Assembly (NCBI GenBank): GCA_963732365.1
Contig: CAVSZC010000005.1
Coordinates: forward strand, 1,240,001 to 1,304,000
DNA: 64,000 nt
Source of the DNA: SR-FBR-E99 sp963732365
GTDB taxonomy: Bacteria > Bacteroidota > Bacteroidia > Bacteroidales > VadinHA17
Direction of reading: 5' to 3'
Below, in pieces: positions 7,206 to 15,769 of this stretch. The notes below the pieces were generated by a model. It worked only from the letters and a program-made list of their open reading frames with translations, made no database searches and had not been told where the DNA came from. Within the stretch, counting starts at the first letter, position 1; each line of letters opens with the position of its first letter. The position numbers and the translations under genes are program-made.

Positions 7206-9095
7206 ATGTCATTTAACGGTCTTACCAGTTTTATCAGCCATCTTGAATCGCACAATGACCTTTGCCGGGTCAGCTGTCGCGTCGATCCGGAGCTTGAGGT
7301 TACCGAAGTGGCTGACCGTATGGTCAAGAACGGCGGCAAGGCTCTGCTGTTTGAGAACAATGGCACCAGGTTTCCGATTCTGATAAATGCCTTTGCCTCC
7401 GATGAGCGCATGGCTGCTGCCATAGGACGTTCGTCACTCGATGAGGCCGGAGAGGAGATTATAGCTCTTTCAGAGAGTGTTACGGGATCAGGAGGCCTTA
7501 TGTCGAAGATCGGCAGGTTGCCGAGGATGCTCAGGCTGCTAAAGCTTGCCCCGAGGAGAAAAAGAGGCAGGGGTGAGTGCCAGGAAGTCATTGAACCTGT
7601 TCCTGACCTGGGAATCTTTCCAGTGCTCAAGTGCTGGCCTTATGACGGAGGGAGGTTCATCACACTGCCTCTCGTCCATACCTGCCACCCCGTAACGGGC
7701 AAGACAAACGTAGGCATGTATCGTATGCAGATCATGGGACCCGCACTGACAGGCATGCACTGGCACCGTCACAAGACCGGTGCACGCCACTTCGAGGCAT
7801 GGAAGAAGGCCGGAAAGAGGATGCCTGTCACTGTAACCCTGGGAGGTGACCCTGTCTATACATATTCAGCCACCGCACCCCTGCCGGAGGATGTAAACGA
7901 GTACCTGCTCGCTGCTTTCCTGCGAGGCAGGAGGGTAAGGATGGTCAAATGCATTACCAATGATATATGGGTCCCGGCTGACTCAGATATTGTTATCGAA
8001 GGGTACGTTGATCCTTCGGAGAAGCTGCTGCTTGAAGGTCCTTTCGGAGACCACACCGGCTTCTATTCACTGGCCGACTTTTATCCGGGTTTTCACGTCA
8101 CCTGCATAACGCACCGCAGAAACGCCGTTTATCCTGCAACTATAGTTGGGGTGCCGCCCATGGAAGATGCCTGGATAGGCAAGGCAACAGAGAAGATCTT
8201 CCTTGCCCCCCTTAAGCTGGCCATTGCGCCAGAGATAAAAGATTTCCATCTGCCTGTTGAAGGGGTCGCACATAATATCGTCATAGTCAGCATTGAAAAG
8301 AGCTATCCGGGTCAGGGGATGAAGGTGCTGAGCGCTCTTTACGGGGCCGGACAGATGATGTTCAGCAAATATATTATCGTGGTCAGTAATACCATTCCTG
8401 TCCGTGATTTTCGTAAAGTTGCCGAGGCAGTGTTCGAAAACACCAGGTTCGATGCCGATCTGCTGTTCACACATGGGCCACTTGATATTCTTGATCACTC
8501 GTCTGACAGGTTCAGCATGGGGGGCAAGCTGGGCATCGATGCCACGGTGAAACTGTCGGAAGAGCGCTCGAAGGAATACAATTCCATTCCCCTGAGGCTG
8601 CTGACTGATACGGAGATAGCAAATGATATCATTATTACCGTAAGGACATATTCAGATTATGGTCTTCCGGTTATTGTGCTTACCATAAAGAAACCGTCAG
8701 AGGGCCTCGATATGCGAAAGCTTGCCATGAAGCTCCCTTCCCCGCTGCAAGCCCCGGGAACGGTTACCATCGCAGTGGATCATGGGGCCGACAGCATGGA
8801 CCCCTCAATGATAGCATGGCTTGTGGCAGGCAACTGTGACCCCTCGCGTGACATCTACCGTCTTGATGACGGAGCCCTCTTCATTGATGCTACGTCAATG
8901 CCTCTTTCGCTGCCTCCCTTCCGGAGGGAGTGGCCAAATGTGGTATGCTCTGACAAAGAGACGATTGACCTGGTTAACCGCAGGTGGAGTGAGTACAACA
9001 CGGGTGGGTTTCTGAAGTCACCATCCCTGAAGCTTCTTCCTCTTCTTCTCCCCGGGGAGGCCGCTGTCAACCTCGATAAAATTGTCTCGGAGTGA
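7206..9095 (+). CDS. UbiD-family prenylated-FMN decarboxylase (menaquinone pathway candidate)
   Basis: UbiD enzymes use prenylated FMN to decarboxylate aromatic or unsaturated acids. The 629-residue sequence shows the family segments NVGMYRMQIMGPA (168-180), MHWHRHKTGARH (184-195) and LLEGPFGDHTGFYS (275-288), which frame the cofactor site. Length fits the long UbiD form annotated as menaquinone decarboxylase in futalosine-pathway organisms. Because mqnB and mqnD lie in this same window (62.8-64 kb), a role in late menaquinone synthesis is a reasonable inference, but the neighbours do not prove it. The next gene overlaps the stop codon if its GTG start is used. Confidence 0.85.
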   Translation: MSFNGLTSFISHLESHNDLCRVSCRVDPELEVTEVADRMVKNGGKALLFENNGTRFPILINAFASDERMAAAIGRSSLDEAGEEIIALSESVTGSGGLMSKIGRLPRMLRLLKLAPRRKRGRGECQEVIEPVPDLGIFPVLKCWPYDGGRFITLPLVHTCHPVTGKTNVGMYRMQIMGPALTGMHWHRHKTGARHFEAWKKAGKRMPVTVTLGGDPVYTYSATAPLPEDVNEYLLAAFLRGRRVRMVKCITNDIWVPADSDIVIEGYVDPSEKLLLEGPFGDHTGFYSLADFYPGFHVTCITHRRNAVYPATIVGVPPMEDAWIGKATEKIFLAPLKLAIAPEIKDFHLPVEGVAHNIVIVSIEKSYPGQGMKVLSALYGAGQMMFSKYIIVVSNTIPVRDFRKVAEAVFENTRFDADLLFTHGPLDILDHSSDRFSMGGKLGIDATVKLSEERSKEYNSIPLRLLTDTEIANDIIITVRTYSDYGLPVIVLTIKKPSEGLDMRKLAMKLPSPLQAPGTVTIAVDHGADSMDPSMIAWLVAGNCDPSRDIYRLDDGALFIDATSMPLSLPPFRREWPNVVCSDKETIDLVNRRWSEYNTGGFLKSPSLKLLPLLLPGEAAVNLDKIVSE

Positions 9096-9151
9096 GTGCC
9101 GTCGCTTCATCGGCCACAGCGATCTTAATGGCCCAGGGAGGCAGGGAGAAT

Positions 9152-10072
9152 ATGATTATCAATTACGCAATTGCCGTTTTCATTACAGCTGCCCTGATAT
9201 ACCTGGCTGTGCTTCAGTTCTGGGTTCTTCTCCGGACCAGGAAGCATCTCAGGGAGCTTAAGGCCGCATACGACGAGATAGAATTTCAGCGCGAGGAACT
9301 GCAGCTCAGGAACAAGGATCTGACAGACAGTCTTACCTATGCACGGAGAATTCAGGAAGCGTTGTTGCCCGCTGAACACCACATAAGAAAGATATTACAA
9401 CACTATTTCATCTACTACAGGCCGAAGCATATTGTGAGCGGCGATTTTTACTGGATCAGCGAGAGAGATGATAAGTATTTCATCGCAGCCGCTGACTGCA
9501 CCGGTCACGGCGTCCCGGGTGCACTCATGTCAATGATAGGTCTTGAGCTGCTTAACAAGATCATCAATGAGACAAAAGTCAATGTCAGTGATCAGATCCT
9601 GCTTACCCTCAATGACGAGCTCGAAGCTGCCTTCTTCAAGGAAGAGGATGGCAGGGCTCTTATTAAGGACGGGATTGAGATGAGTATTTGCGTCATTGAC
9701 CGTACAACGATGGAGATGGAGTTCTCGGGTGCCTTCCTCCCTGTATATATCGTCCGTGACGACAAGCTCATTGAGATTAAGGGTGACAAGCAAAATGTAG
9801 GTCAGCTGTTCAACGCTGTTTCATTTAACCGCAGCAGCTATAAGCTTCAGAAGGGAGACATCCTTTATCTGTTTTCAGACGGGTATGCTGACCAGTTCGG
9901 CGGGCCTGACAACAAGAAATTCAAGTATCGCCGCCTGCGGCATATCTTGCTGACGATCAGTAAATATCCGCTTGCAGACCAGCAGAGGATCCTTGACGAG
10001 ACAATCACATCATGGATGGGTGACTGCGAACAGATTGATGATATGATGATATTGGGGGTCAGGCCCTTCTGA
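9152..10072 (+). CDS. Membrane-anchored SpoIIE-type serine phosphatase
   Basis: A PP2C-like phosphatase of the SpoIIE/RsbU kind, which usually dephosphorylates anti-sigma-factor antagonists. The ATG at 9152 follows AGGGAGAA and gives one membrane helix (IINYAIAVFITAALIYLAVL), then a coiled coil (residues 30-65), then the catalytic domain. Metal-binding motifs are SGDFYW, AAADCTGHGVPGALMS, YLFSDGYADQFGG and DDMMILG. A GTG at 9092 overlapping the previous stop is the other possible start. No STAS or anti-sigma partner is encoded nearby. Its 3' end is two bases from that of the convergent kinase-like gene. Confidence 0.88.
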   Translation: MIINYAIAVFITAALIYLAVLQFWVLLRTRKHLRELKAAYDEIEFQREELQLRNKDLTDSLTYARRIQEALLPAEHHIRKILQHYFIYYRPKHIVSGDFYWISERDDKYFIAAADCTGHGVPGALMSMIGLELLNKIINETKVNVSDQILLTLNDELEAAFFKEEDGRALIKDGIEMSICVIDRTTMEMEFSGAFLPVYIVRDDKLIEIKGDKQNVGQLFNAVSFNRSSYKLQKGDILYLFSDGYADQFGGPDNKKFKYRRLRHILLTISKYPLADQQRILDETITSWMGDCEQIDDMMILGVRPF

Positions 10073-10074
10073 TC

Positions 10075-11406
10075 TCAGAGCAGAGCGCTTATTTTATCAA
10101 TGAGAAGGCCAGGCTCTATCGGTTTGCTGATGTAGTCATCCATGCCAACTGCAAGACACTGTTCCTTATCGCCCAGCATGGCATTTGCGGTTATTGCAAT
10201 TATCGGAACGTGCATCTGGGTGCTCATTTCCAGCCTCCTTATCTTTTCTGCCGCCACCAGTCCGTTCATAACAGGCATCTGTACGTCCATCAGTATCATA
10301 TCATACCTTGAGGTGCCGAACATGTCAAGTGCCTCTTTTCCGTTCCGGGCTATCTCGATGCGCTTGACAAGGGGCTCAAGCATGAGCTGTGTAATGCGCT
10401 GGTTGATAGGGTTATCCTCGACAAGAAGTATGCTGAGGTCCTTCATCTCCTTCCTGGGCTGATCAGAAGGCATACCTTTGATGAGTGTGCTTGCTGCTGC
10501 CGGCCGTTCAACCTTTTCGCTCCTGCGCAGATTAATGTTGAAGACAAAGTATGACCCTGAGCCTGCCGTTGTCTCCTGCCAGCTTCCCCCCATGCTTCTT
10601 ATAAGCCTTCCCGCTGTCGGATACTGCTGGCGCCCTTCGCCAATGAAGACTACAGGGTTGTTTGTTGAGAGGGTGAATTCCAGTTTCTGCAGACCGTCGC
10701 GCACACCCGCCTCCCTGATCTGTATTTTTATTGTTGTTTTGCCCGTAGCCCCTGATATGGCAGTGGCCATGAGGTCAAGAAGTATCTGCTTTATGATGAT
10801 GGGGTCACCCATATATTCGCCTTCACCCTCCCCCTTGTCGTCATAAACGACGAGACTCTGTTCATGCTTCCTGTTGAGTTTTATCAGGTCGATGGTATCC
10901 TGTATGGCTGGCCCCAGCCTGAATCGTATCTCTCCTCTCTTCTCAAAAGTTATGTTGCCAGCCGTCTCCATGGTCAGGTCATTCACCACATCCACCATGG
11001 TATCAGTCGAGGCTACGAAGGTGTCAAGCAGCTCCTGCTGCTTGGCTGAAGCGCCTGAATCGCGAAGCATGCTGCCAAGAAGCACCAGGTTGTTTAAAGG
11101 CTCCCTGATACGGTGTGAGAAACTGTTGATCACATCCTCATTCTTCTCTGCAATAGAGGAAAGCTCCCCCATAATCGACCTTGTATCGGTGATGAGCCTG
11201 CGGATCTCATATATTGCGAAGATAAGCGGCAGCAGGGCCAGTATGCCCGCAGCCAGTGGTATGAACACAAGCCCTGCCAGGGCTGACGCTAACGCAGTTA
11301 CCGCCAGAATAAGTGCAGCAGCCAGTGGCATTAGAATCCGCTCTCTTGTCCTTTTTGTCATCAGCTCTGATTGCGGGATTGCAACAGGTTTTGATCTTTT
11401 TGACAT
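10075..11406 (-). CDS. Histidine-kinase-like protein with degenerate ATPase domain and intact receiver
   Basis: From the ATG at 11406 (443 residues): two membrane helices (about 25-70), a HisKA-like helix with FSHRIREPLNNL (His98), an ATPase-like region (160-295) and a C-terminal receiver (322-443). The receiver keeps all key residues: VEDN with D331, the phospho-acceptor D374 in LMDVQMP, T406 in ITANA and K428 in SKP. The ATPase region lacks the N-box Asn (LLDLMATAIS) and any DxGxG box. It may thus be unable to autophosphorylate. A GTG further upstream (11433) falls at the predicted transcription start and is unlikely. Confidence 0.85.
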   Translation of the reverse strand: MSKRSKPVAIPQSELMTKRTRERILMPLAAALILAVTALASALAGLVFIPLAAGILALLPLIFAIYEIRRLITDTRSIMGELSSIAEKNEDVINSFSHRIREPLNNLVLLGSMLRDSGASAKQQELLDTFVASTDTMVDVVNDLTMETAGNITFEKRGEIRFRLGPAIQDTIDLIKLNRKHEQSLVVYDDKGEGEGEYMGDPIIIKQILLDLMATAISGATGKTTIKIQIREAGVRDGLQKLEFTLSTNNPVVFIGEGRQQYPTAGRLIRSMGGSWQETTAGSGSYFVFNINLRRSEKVERPAAASTLIKGMPSDQPRKEMKDLSILLVEDNPINQRITQLMLEPLVKRIEIARNGKEALDMFGTSRYDMILMDVQMPVMNGLVAAEKIRRLEMSTQMHVPIIAITANAMLGDKEQCLAVGMDDYISKPIEPGLLIDKISALL

Positions 11407-11434
11407 AATCGCGGTGCAGTAGATATATAACACT

Positions 11435-11442
11435 CAAATATA
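11435..11442 (-). promoter_or_regulatory. Probable -7 element for the kinase-like gene
   Basis: On the minus strand this reads TATATTTG, an exact TAnnTTTG match. Transcription would begin near 11428, about 20 bases before the ATG at 11406. This supports that ATG over the upstream GTG. Confidence 0.6.
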
Positions 11443-11495
11443 CACGAATTTCAATAAAGATTAAGCCGCCGTTTCCTTCCTTGTATATAAAACAC

Positions 11496-11503
11496 TAAAT
11501 TTG
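11496..11503 (+). promoter_or_regulatory. Probable -7 element for the Tyr-rich secreted protein gene
   Basis: TAAATTTG matches the TAnnTTTG consensus, 46 bases before the ATG at 11549. It is divergent from the promoter at 11435-11442. Confidence 0.5.
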
Positions 11504-11548
11504 CTATCAACGGTATAATATTTGAGAGTGACTTGTTAAAGGAGCGCA

Positions 11549-12298
11549 ATGAGAAGGACCGCAACCATACTTATTCTTTCTGTCTTTACTGCAGCACTGG
11601 CGATGGCACAGGTGCAGGACACCCTTGTTCAGTACACTCCTGACTTCAAGTTCAGGGACGGCATCTACCTGAGCTTCGATATGGTAAAAAACAACAGCCC
11701 TATTCCAAAGGCAAGACTCTTTACCTCTGTTGACTATAACGACAAAGATTTCTTTGACGAGGTGCTCTCCGGTGAGAAGATCTATTTTTATGATAACCTG
11801 GGAGTGAGGCAGGAGATAGAAAAGAATTCAATCTGGGGATTTTCACGTAACGGAGTGCTCTATATCAAGGTACAGGATACTTTTAACAGGATTACATTCT
11901 TTGGATCAATCATCCACTTTGTTGCCGACGTCACCTCCGTTTCGCCCAACAATCCTTACGGATATTATGATCCGTACTACTCGCCGTACGGCTCACCCTA
12001 TAGCAGGGGCTATTACAACCCTTACTACTCGCCTTACTACTCACCCTACTCCTCATATGGCTATCCATATGGCAACCAGCCCACTACCAGAACCGATCTC
12101 AAGATGTTCATGATCGATTTTGAGACAGGGAGTGAGTATGAATATGATCTTAAGAATCTTGAGGTGCTGCTCATGAAAGATCCGGAGCTGTACGAGGAGT
12201 TCGTCTCAATGAAAAGCAAGAATCAGAAGCAAATGATGTTTGTCTATCTCCGGAAATACAATGAGAAGCATCCTGTCTATCTGCCATCAGGGAAATAG
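11549..12298 (+). CDS. Secreted protein of unknown function with Tyr/Pro-rich repeat segment
   Basis: I do not recognise the family. The 249-residue product has a clear signal peptide (MRRTATILILSVFTAALAMA, cleavage before QVQ). A mostly beta-strand-like body follows, then a low-complexity stretch at residues 134-175 built from repeats such as YYSPY, DPYYSPYG and NPYYSP, then an acidic/basic C-terminal region. The segment resembles the aromatic, proline-rich linkers of some surface proteins, but there is no lipobox and no T9SS sorting domain. It is seven bases from the next secreted-protein gene, so the two are probably an operon. Confidence 0.8.
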   Translation: MRRTATILILSVFTAALAMAQVQDTLVQYTPDFKFRDGIYLSFDMVKNNSPIPKARLFTSVDYNDKDFFDEVLSGEKIYFYDNLGVRQEIEKNSIWGFSRNGVLYIKVQDTFNRITFFGSIIHFVADVTSVSPNNPYGYYDPYYSPYGSPYSRGYYNPYYSPYYSPYSSYGYPYGNQPTTRTDLKMFMIDFETGSEYEYDLKNLEVLLMKDPELYEEFVSMKSKNQKQMMFVYLRKYNEKHPVYLPSGK

Positions 12299-12305
12299 CT
12301 TAAAC

Positions 12306-13157
12306 ATGAAGAAATTTCTTTTTATCGCACTGTTCATCTTTGCAATTATCGCGGTCCGTGCCCAGCAGAGACCTTATCCCACCATGGATGACGCCAGGCG
12401 TTTCACCTCTTCAACCACCTGCGTTGTGCTTGAAGCAAACCAGTTCTCTTTCTACAATGCTGAGATAAAGGCAGCCGTAGATAAGTACTGGAAGGTGACG
12501 CCGGTGAGATACATAACCGAGGAGGAGTTCAATGTGATGAAGACTGATGCGTCATATTCATTCATTGTTCTGACAATAACAAACTTCAGCAATGACAAGT
12601 CGGGATCTGCCTATGATTTTCTCAATCTGCTGCTCGGTGCTGATGTTAACAATCTTGATGAGATGCCCGAGTTCTGTGCCATACCGCTCTCCTTTGCAGG
12701 GGCACCGGAGGAGGAGTACAGCTATAAGCTCGGACTTATTATCAGGTTCATGCAGTATCATGCAGACCTGGTAATGAAAAATCCGACGACATCGTCTCTC
12801 AGGTATCTCAAGTATTACAACAAAAATGTCCCGGAGATTGGGGGAAAGACAATCCTGGTCAGGGAAGATGATCTGGCTCCTGAGATCAGCTCGGTTGAGA
12901 AGATAGCCGCGTATTACAGTTATCCGGTTAAGATAGTAGGGGAGGAAGAGATAATCAGGGCTGTGGAGGAAAAAGATAAGGATGTTCTGATAGTTCACAA
13001 GGTAGGCCCTGACGGTGTTAAACAGACCGGCACCTGTATGAAGATGCTTATCGGGACCGATGATGCCATAATGTATTATTATGATAGTCACATGGTTGAC
13101 AGCAAGAATGCCAACGGGCTTCTCATAAGTGACCTTAAGAGGCTGGCGCGCTTCTGA
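12306..13157 (+). CDS. Secreted protein of unknown function
   Basis: The ATG at 12306 starts a typical signal peptide (MKKFLFIALFIFAIIAVRAQ), so I choose it over an in-frame ATG upstream inside the previous gene. The mature part is about 264 residues with alternating strands and helices, and has no motif I recognise. It contains segments such as CVVLEANQFSFYNAEIK and YITEEEFNVMKTD, and a late strand IMYYYDSHMVD. Probably co-transcribed with the preceding Tyr-rich protein. Function unknown. Confidence 0.8.
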   Translation: MKKFLFIALFIFAIIAVRAQQRPYPTMDDARRFTSSTTCVVLEANQFSFYNAEIKAAVDKYWKVTPVRYITEEEFNVMKTDASYSFIVLTITNFSNDKSGSAYDFLNLLLGADVNNLDEMPEFCAIPLSFAGAPEEEYSYKLGLIIRFMQYHADLVMKNPTTSSLRYLKYYNKNVPEIGGKTILVREDDLAPEISSVEKIAAYYSYPVKIVGEEEIIRAVEEKDKDVLIVHKVGPDGVKQTGTCMKMLIGTDDAIMYYYDSHMVDSKNANGLLISDLKRLARF

Positions 13158-13203
13158 TGATGCAGCATTTAAGCAGAGTTAACGTCTTTTAAAAAAAAGA
13201 GCA

Positions 13204-13560
13204 ATGGAAGAGATAAAAACATACACGCAGTCAGAACGTGACTGGGCAATGTTCTGCCACCTTTCGGCCTTTGCCGGCTACTTCTTTCCTTTTGGTGGCA
13301 TCATAGGTCCGCTTATCTGCTGGATGTCGCGCAAGGATGAGTCGGCGTGGGTTGATGCAAACGGCAAGTCGTCCATCAATTTCCAGCTTTCAGTACTGCT
13401 TTATACAGTGCTTGCCATTCCGCTGTGCTTCATCCTGATAGGGATACCGATAATAATATTTATCTCTTTGCTTGAGCTTGTATGCATTGTTATCGCCAGT
13501 GTAAGGGCCGCGAAGGGTGAGGTCTTCAAATACCCCCTCTCTATACCTTTTCTCCAGTAG
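13204..13560 (+). CDS. DUF4870 family membrane protein
   Basis: The 118-residue protein has three or four hydrophobic segments (FCHLSAFAGYFFPFGGIIGPL, then SVLLYTVLAIPLCFILIGIPI and IISLLELVCIVIASV in the C-terminal half). It also has the DUF4870 hallmark WMSRKDESAWVDANGKSSINFQ between the first and second halves. The family is widespread and uncharacterised, distantly like Tic20-type membrane proteins. The gene starts 46 bases after the preceding ORF. Confidence 0.85.
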   Translation: MEEIKTYTQSERDWAMFCHLSAFAGYFFPFGGIIGPLICWMSRKDESAWVDANGKSSINFQLSVLLYTVLAIPLCFILIGIPIIIFISLLELVCIVIASVRAAKGEVFKYPLSIPFLQ

Positions 13561-13630
13561 TATCAGGGATGTACAGCAGATTTGGATATTTCGCCCCTGC
13601 GAGGCTTAAATTTGCAATAGATTACCCGTT

Positions 13631-13722
13631 GAGGATGTCTAAAAAGGACACCACCTCCCCCTGGCGCTTCGGCCAGGGTACTCCTCCTCAGAGAGGAGGA
13701 GAAAGTTAACAATTTATTAGTC
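13631..13722 (-). repeat. Intergenic repeat, copy 1, with two hairpins
   Basis: The plus strand has CCCTGGC/GCCAGGG (13659-13678) and CTCCTCCTC/GAGGAGGAG (13681-13701), both perfect hairpins with short loops. The ends GAGGaTGTCTaAAAAGGA and the stretch GGAGaAAGTtaacaatttATTAGTC have a clear counterpart, in the opposite orientation, at 27705-27792. I therefore treat both as copies of one noncoding element. This copy fills most of the 293-base gap between the DUF4870 gene and hisS. Translated frames here are Ser/Pro/Leu-rich and show no coding character. Confidence 0.65.
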
Positions 13723-13827
13723 AATGCTTTCCCTTCTTCCCAGGGAGAGCTTGCCCCCGCTGATCTCCAGTCCCGTAGGGGTGACACATACACGGAAAGC
13801 ACTGACTCAGACTACCCCTTTTTTTTC

Positions 13828-13835
13828 TATTTTTG
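13828..13835 (+). promoter_or_regulatory. Probable -7 element for hisS
   Basis: TATTTTTG fits TAnnTTTG exactly and lies 18 bases before the hisS ATG, directly after a T-rich tract that could also end transcription from the repeat region. Confidence 0.55.
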
Positions 13836-13853
13836 TCATGAAAATACAATGAT

Positions 13854-15236
13854 ATGTCTCAGAAACCTTCCATACCCAGGGGTACGCGTGATTTCTCGCC
13901 TGTGGAGATGCTCCGGCGCAACTATATATTTGATACTGTCCGCCGCACATTTTCACTGTACGGCTATCTGCCCCTCGAGACTCCTGCCATGGAGAACCTC
14001 TCCACCCTGCTCGGCAAATACGGTGACGAGGGAGACAAACTGCTCTTCAGGATACTCAACTCAGGCGACTTTCTTTCCGGCATCGACCGCGGTGAGCTGT
14101 CCGCGGCTGAGGCACCTGAGCTTTCATCAAGGATATGCGAGAAGGGTCTCCGTTATGACCTCACCGTCCCCTTCGCACGATACGTGGTGCAGCACCGCGA
14201 TGAAATAACATTCCCTTTCAGGAGGTACCAGATACAGCCGGTATGGCGTGCCGACAGACCGCAGAAGGGGAGATACCGCGAGTTCTTTCAGTGCGATGTG
14301 GATGTCATCGGCAGCGACTCACTCCTTAATGAGTTCGAACTGGTGCAGATCATTGACCGTATCTTCAGCGATCTGAAGGTCAGGGTCATTATCAAGATAA
14401 ATAACCGCAAGATACTGAGTGGCATAGCTGAGACCATAGGCGAAAAACAACGCATCACCGATATCACCGTTGCCATCGATAAGCTTGATAAGATAGGAAG
14501 GGAAGGGGTGAGGCAGGAGCTTATCGCCCGCGGTTTATCTGAGGAGGCTGTTGCCCGTCTTGAGCCTGTCATCAACCTGAGCGGATCGACGGAGACAAAG
14601 CTTGACGAGCTTGAGAAGGTTCTCTCTGCTTCCGAGGCAGGGATGAAGGGCCTTGCAGAATTGAGAGAGCTGTTCGGCTATATTTCACGATGCTCCTTTC
14701 AATCAGCGATAGAGCTTGACCTCACCCTTGCCCGCGGATTGAACTATTATACCGGGGCGATCATTGAGGTCAAGGCTGTCGATTCAGCCATTGGCAGCGT
14801 ATGCGGAGGAGGAAGATATGATGACCTCACCGGCATATTTGGCCTCCCGGGAGTATCAGGCGTCGGCGTCTCCTTTGGCGCTGACAGGATCTATGACGTC
14901 ATGCTTCATCTTGATCTCTTCCCGCCCCAGACCGGCTCTGCCACTGAGGTGCTGGTGATTAATTTCGGCGGCGATGAGCTGCCTGAACTGCTCAGCATCA
15001 CAGCCTCACTGCGTGACGCCGGCATACCCTCTGAGATGTATCCCGATCCGGTAAAGCTGAAAAAACAATTTGCCTATGCCGATGCGAGTAAGATACCCCT
15101 GGTAATCATTGCGGGAAGTGACGAGATTAAGAACCGCCAGGCAACGGTCAGGAATATGAGTTCGGGAGCCCAGACGACTGTGGCGTTGTCTGAACTCCCG
15201 GCATTTATAAAGGATGGGGGCGACGCTAAGTCGTAA
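13854..15236 (+). CDS. hisS: Histidine--tRNA ligase
   Basis: Class II aminoacyl-tRNA synthetase that charges tRNA-His. The 460-residue sequence shows GTRDFSPVEMLRR at the N-terminus, motif 2 region with RYDLTVPFARYV and YRPQKGRYREFFQCDVD (read in two parts), the histidine-specific motifs LARGLNYYTGAI and GGGRYDDLTG, motif 3 GVSFGADRI, and a C-terminal anticodon-binding domain. It converges on the Spy-like gene with a 22-base gap. Confidence 0.97.
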   Translation: MSQKPSIPRGTRDFSPVEMLRRNYIFDTVRRTFSLYGYLPLETPAMENLSTLLGKYGDEGDKLLFRILNSGDFLSGIDRGELSAAEAPELSSRICEKGLRYDLTVPFARYVVQHRDEITFPFRRYQIQPVWRADRPQKGRYREFFQCDVDVIGSDSLLNEFELVQIIDRIFSDLKVRVIIKINNRKILSGIAETIGEKQRITDITVAIDKLDKIGREGVRQELIARGLSEEAVARLEPVINLSGSTETKLDELEKVLSASEAGMKGLAELRELFGYISRCSFQSAIELDLTLARGLNYYTGAIIEVKAVDSAIGSVCGGGRYDDLTGIFGLPGVSGVGVSFGADRIYDVMLHLDLFPPQTGSATEVLVINFGGDELPELLSITASLRDAGIPSEMYPDPVKLKKQFAYADASKIPLVIIAGSDEIKNRQATVRNMSSGAQTTVALSELPAFIKDGGDAKS

Positions 15237-15258
15237 AATCCCGGACAGTCAGTGACCT

Positions 15259-15762
15259 TCAGAATTCCTGACTTTCAAATTGCTCCGGCCGCCCCTTGCC
15301 GCTCGGTGGCTGACCCTGCCTTCTCTGGTTCAGTTCCCTGAGCAACTGCTGCTTGTACTGGTTCTCAATCTGGAACAGTTTGATCACCTTGGCCGGAGGG
15401 AGCCCCTTCTGGATCTCCTTCGTGAATGATACAGTAAGGTTTGCCTCTTCAATGAATGACTGGGCAAGCTTATCTGCCGTGGAGGTGAGCTCACTGTCGC
15501 TCATATTGGCCTCATTCTGTGAGGCATATCGCATGAGTGAGATACGGTCAAGCTGCGTCTTGTTCTTCCTTGCGGAGTAGTCGTTATACAGAGGCCAGAA
15601 TTTCTCAGCCTCGGCAGGTGTCAGATTGAGCCGCTGTGTAAAAAATGCAATCTTGTAAGCAGAAAGCTTCTCACTGTCAGTCTGTCCCATGCCCTGTCCC
15701 TGTGCCCCTGCGAGAGCAGTGAACATCAGGGTGATGATGATGATGAGTGATACCTTTTTCAT
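15259..15762 (-). CDS. Spy/CpxP-like periplasmic protein downstream of an ECF sigma factor
   Basis: The ATG at 15762 starts a signal peptide (MKKVSLIIIITLMFTALAGA). The mature part is helical, with the LTPxEAxxFWPxY pattern (LNLTPAEAEKFWPLYNDY) that marks the Bacteroidota Spy-like proteins often annotated as ECF sigma sensors. The tail is rich in Gln, Pro and Gly. It is the last gene of a three-gene operon with a sigma factor and a one-helix membrane protein, so it may sense envelope stress or be a regulon member. Spy in E. coli is a periplasmic chaperone. Confidence 0.78.
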   Translation of the reverse strand: MKKVSLIIIITLMFTALAGAQGQGMGQTDSEKLSAYKIAFFTQRLNLTPAEAEKFWPLYNDYSARKNKTQLDRISLMRYASQNEANMSDSELTSTADKLAQSFIEEANLTVSFTKEIQKGLPPAKVIKLFQIENQYKQQLLRELNQRRQGQPPSGKGRPEQFESQEF

Positions 15763-15769
15763 TATTGTA

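Noticed and set aside
11940..12080. Tandem DNA repeats in the Tyr/Pro segment as a CRISPR-like or satellite array
   Set aside because: The repeats are codon-level (TAC TAC TCG CCN) inside a continuous reading frame with a signal peptide, so the repetition is protein-driven.
13561..13853. Protein-coding remnant between the DUF4870 gene and hisS
   Set aside because: Frames are short, biased by two hairpins, and the region matches a second noncoding copy at 27.7 kb.
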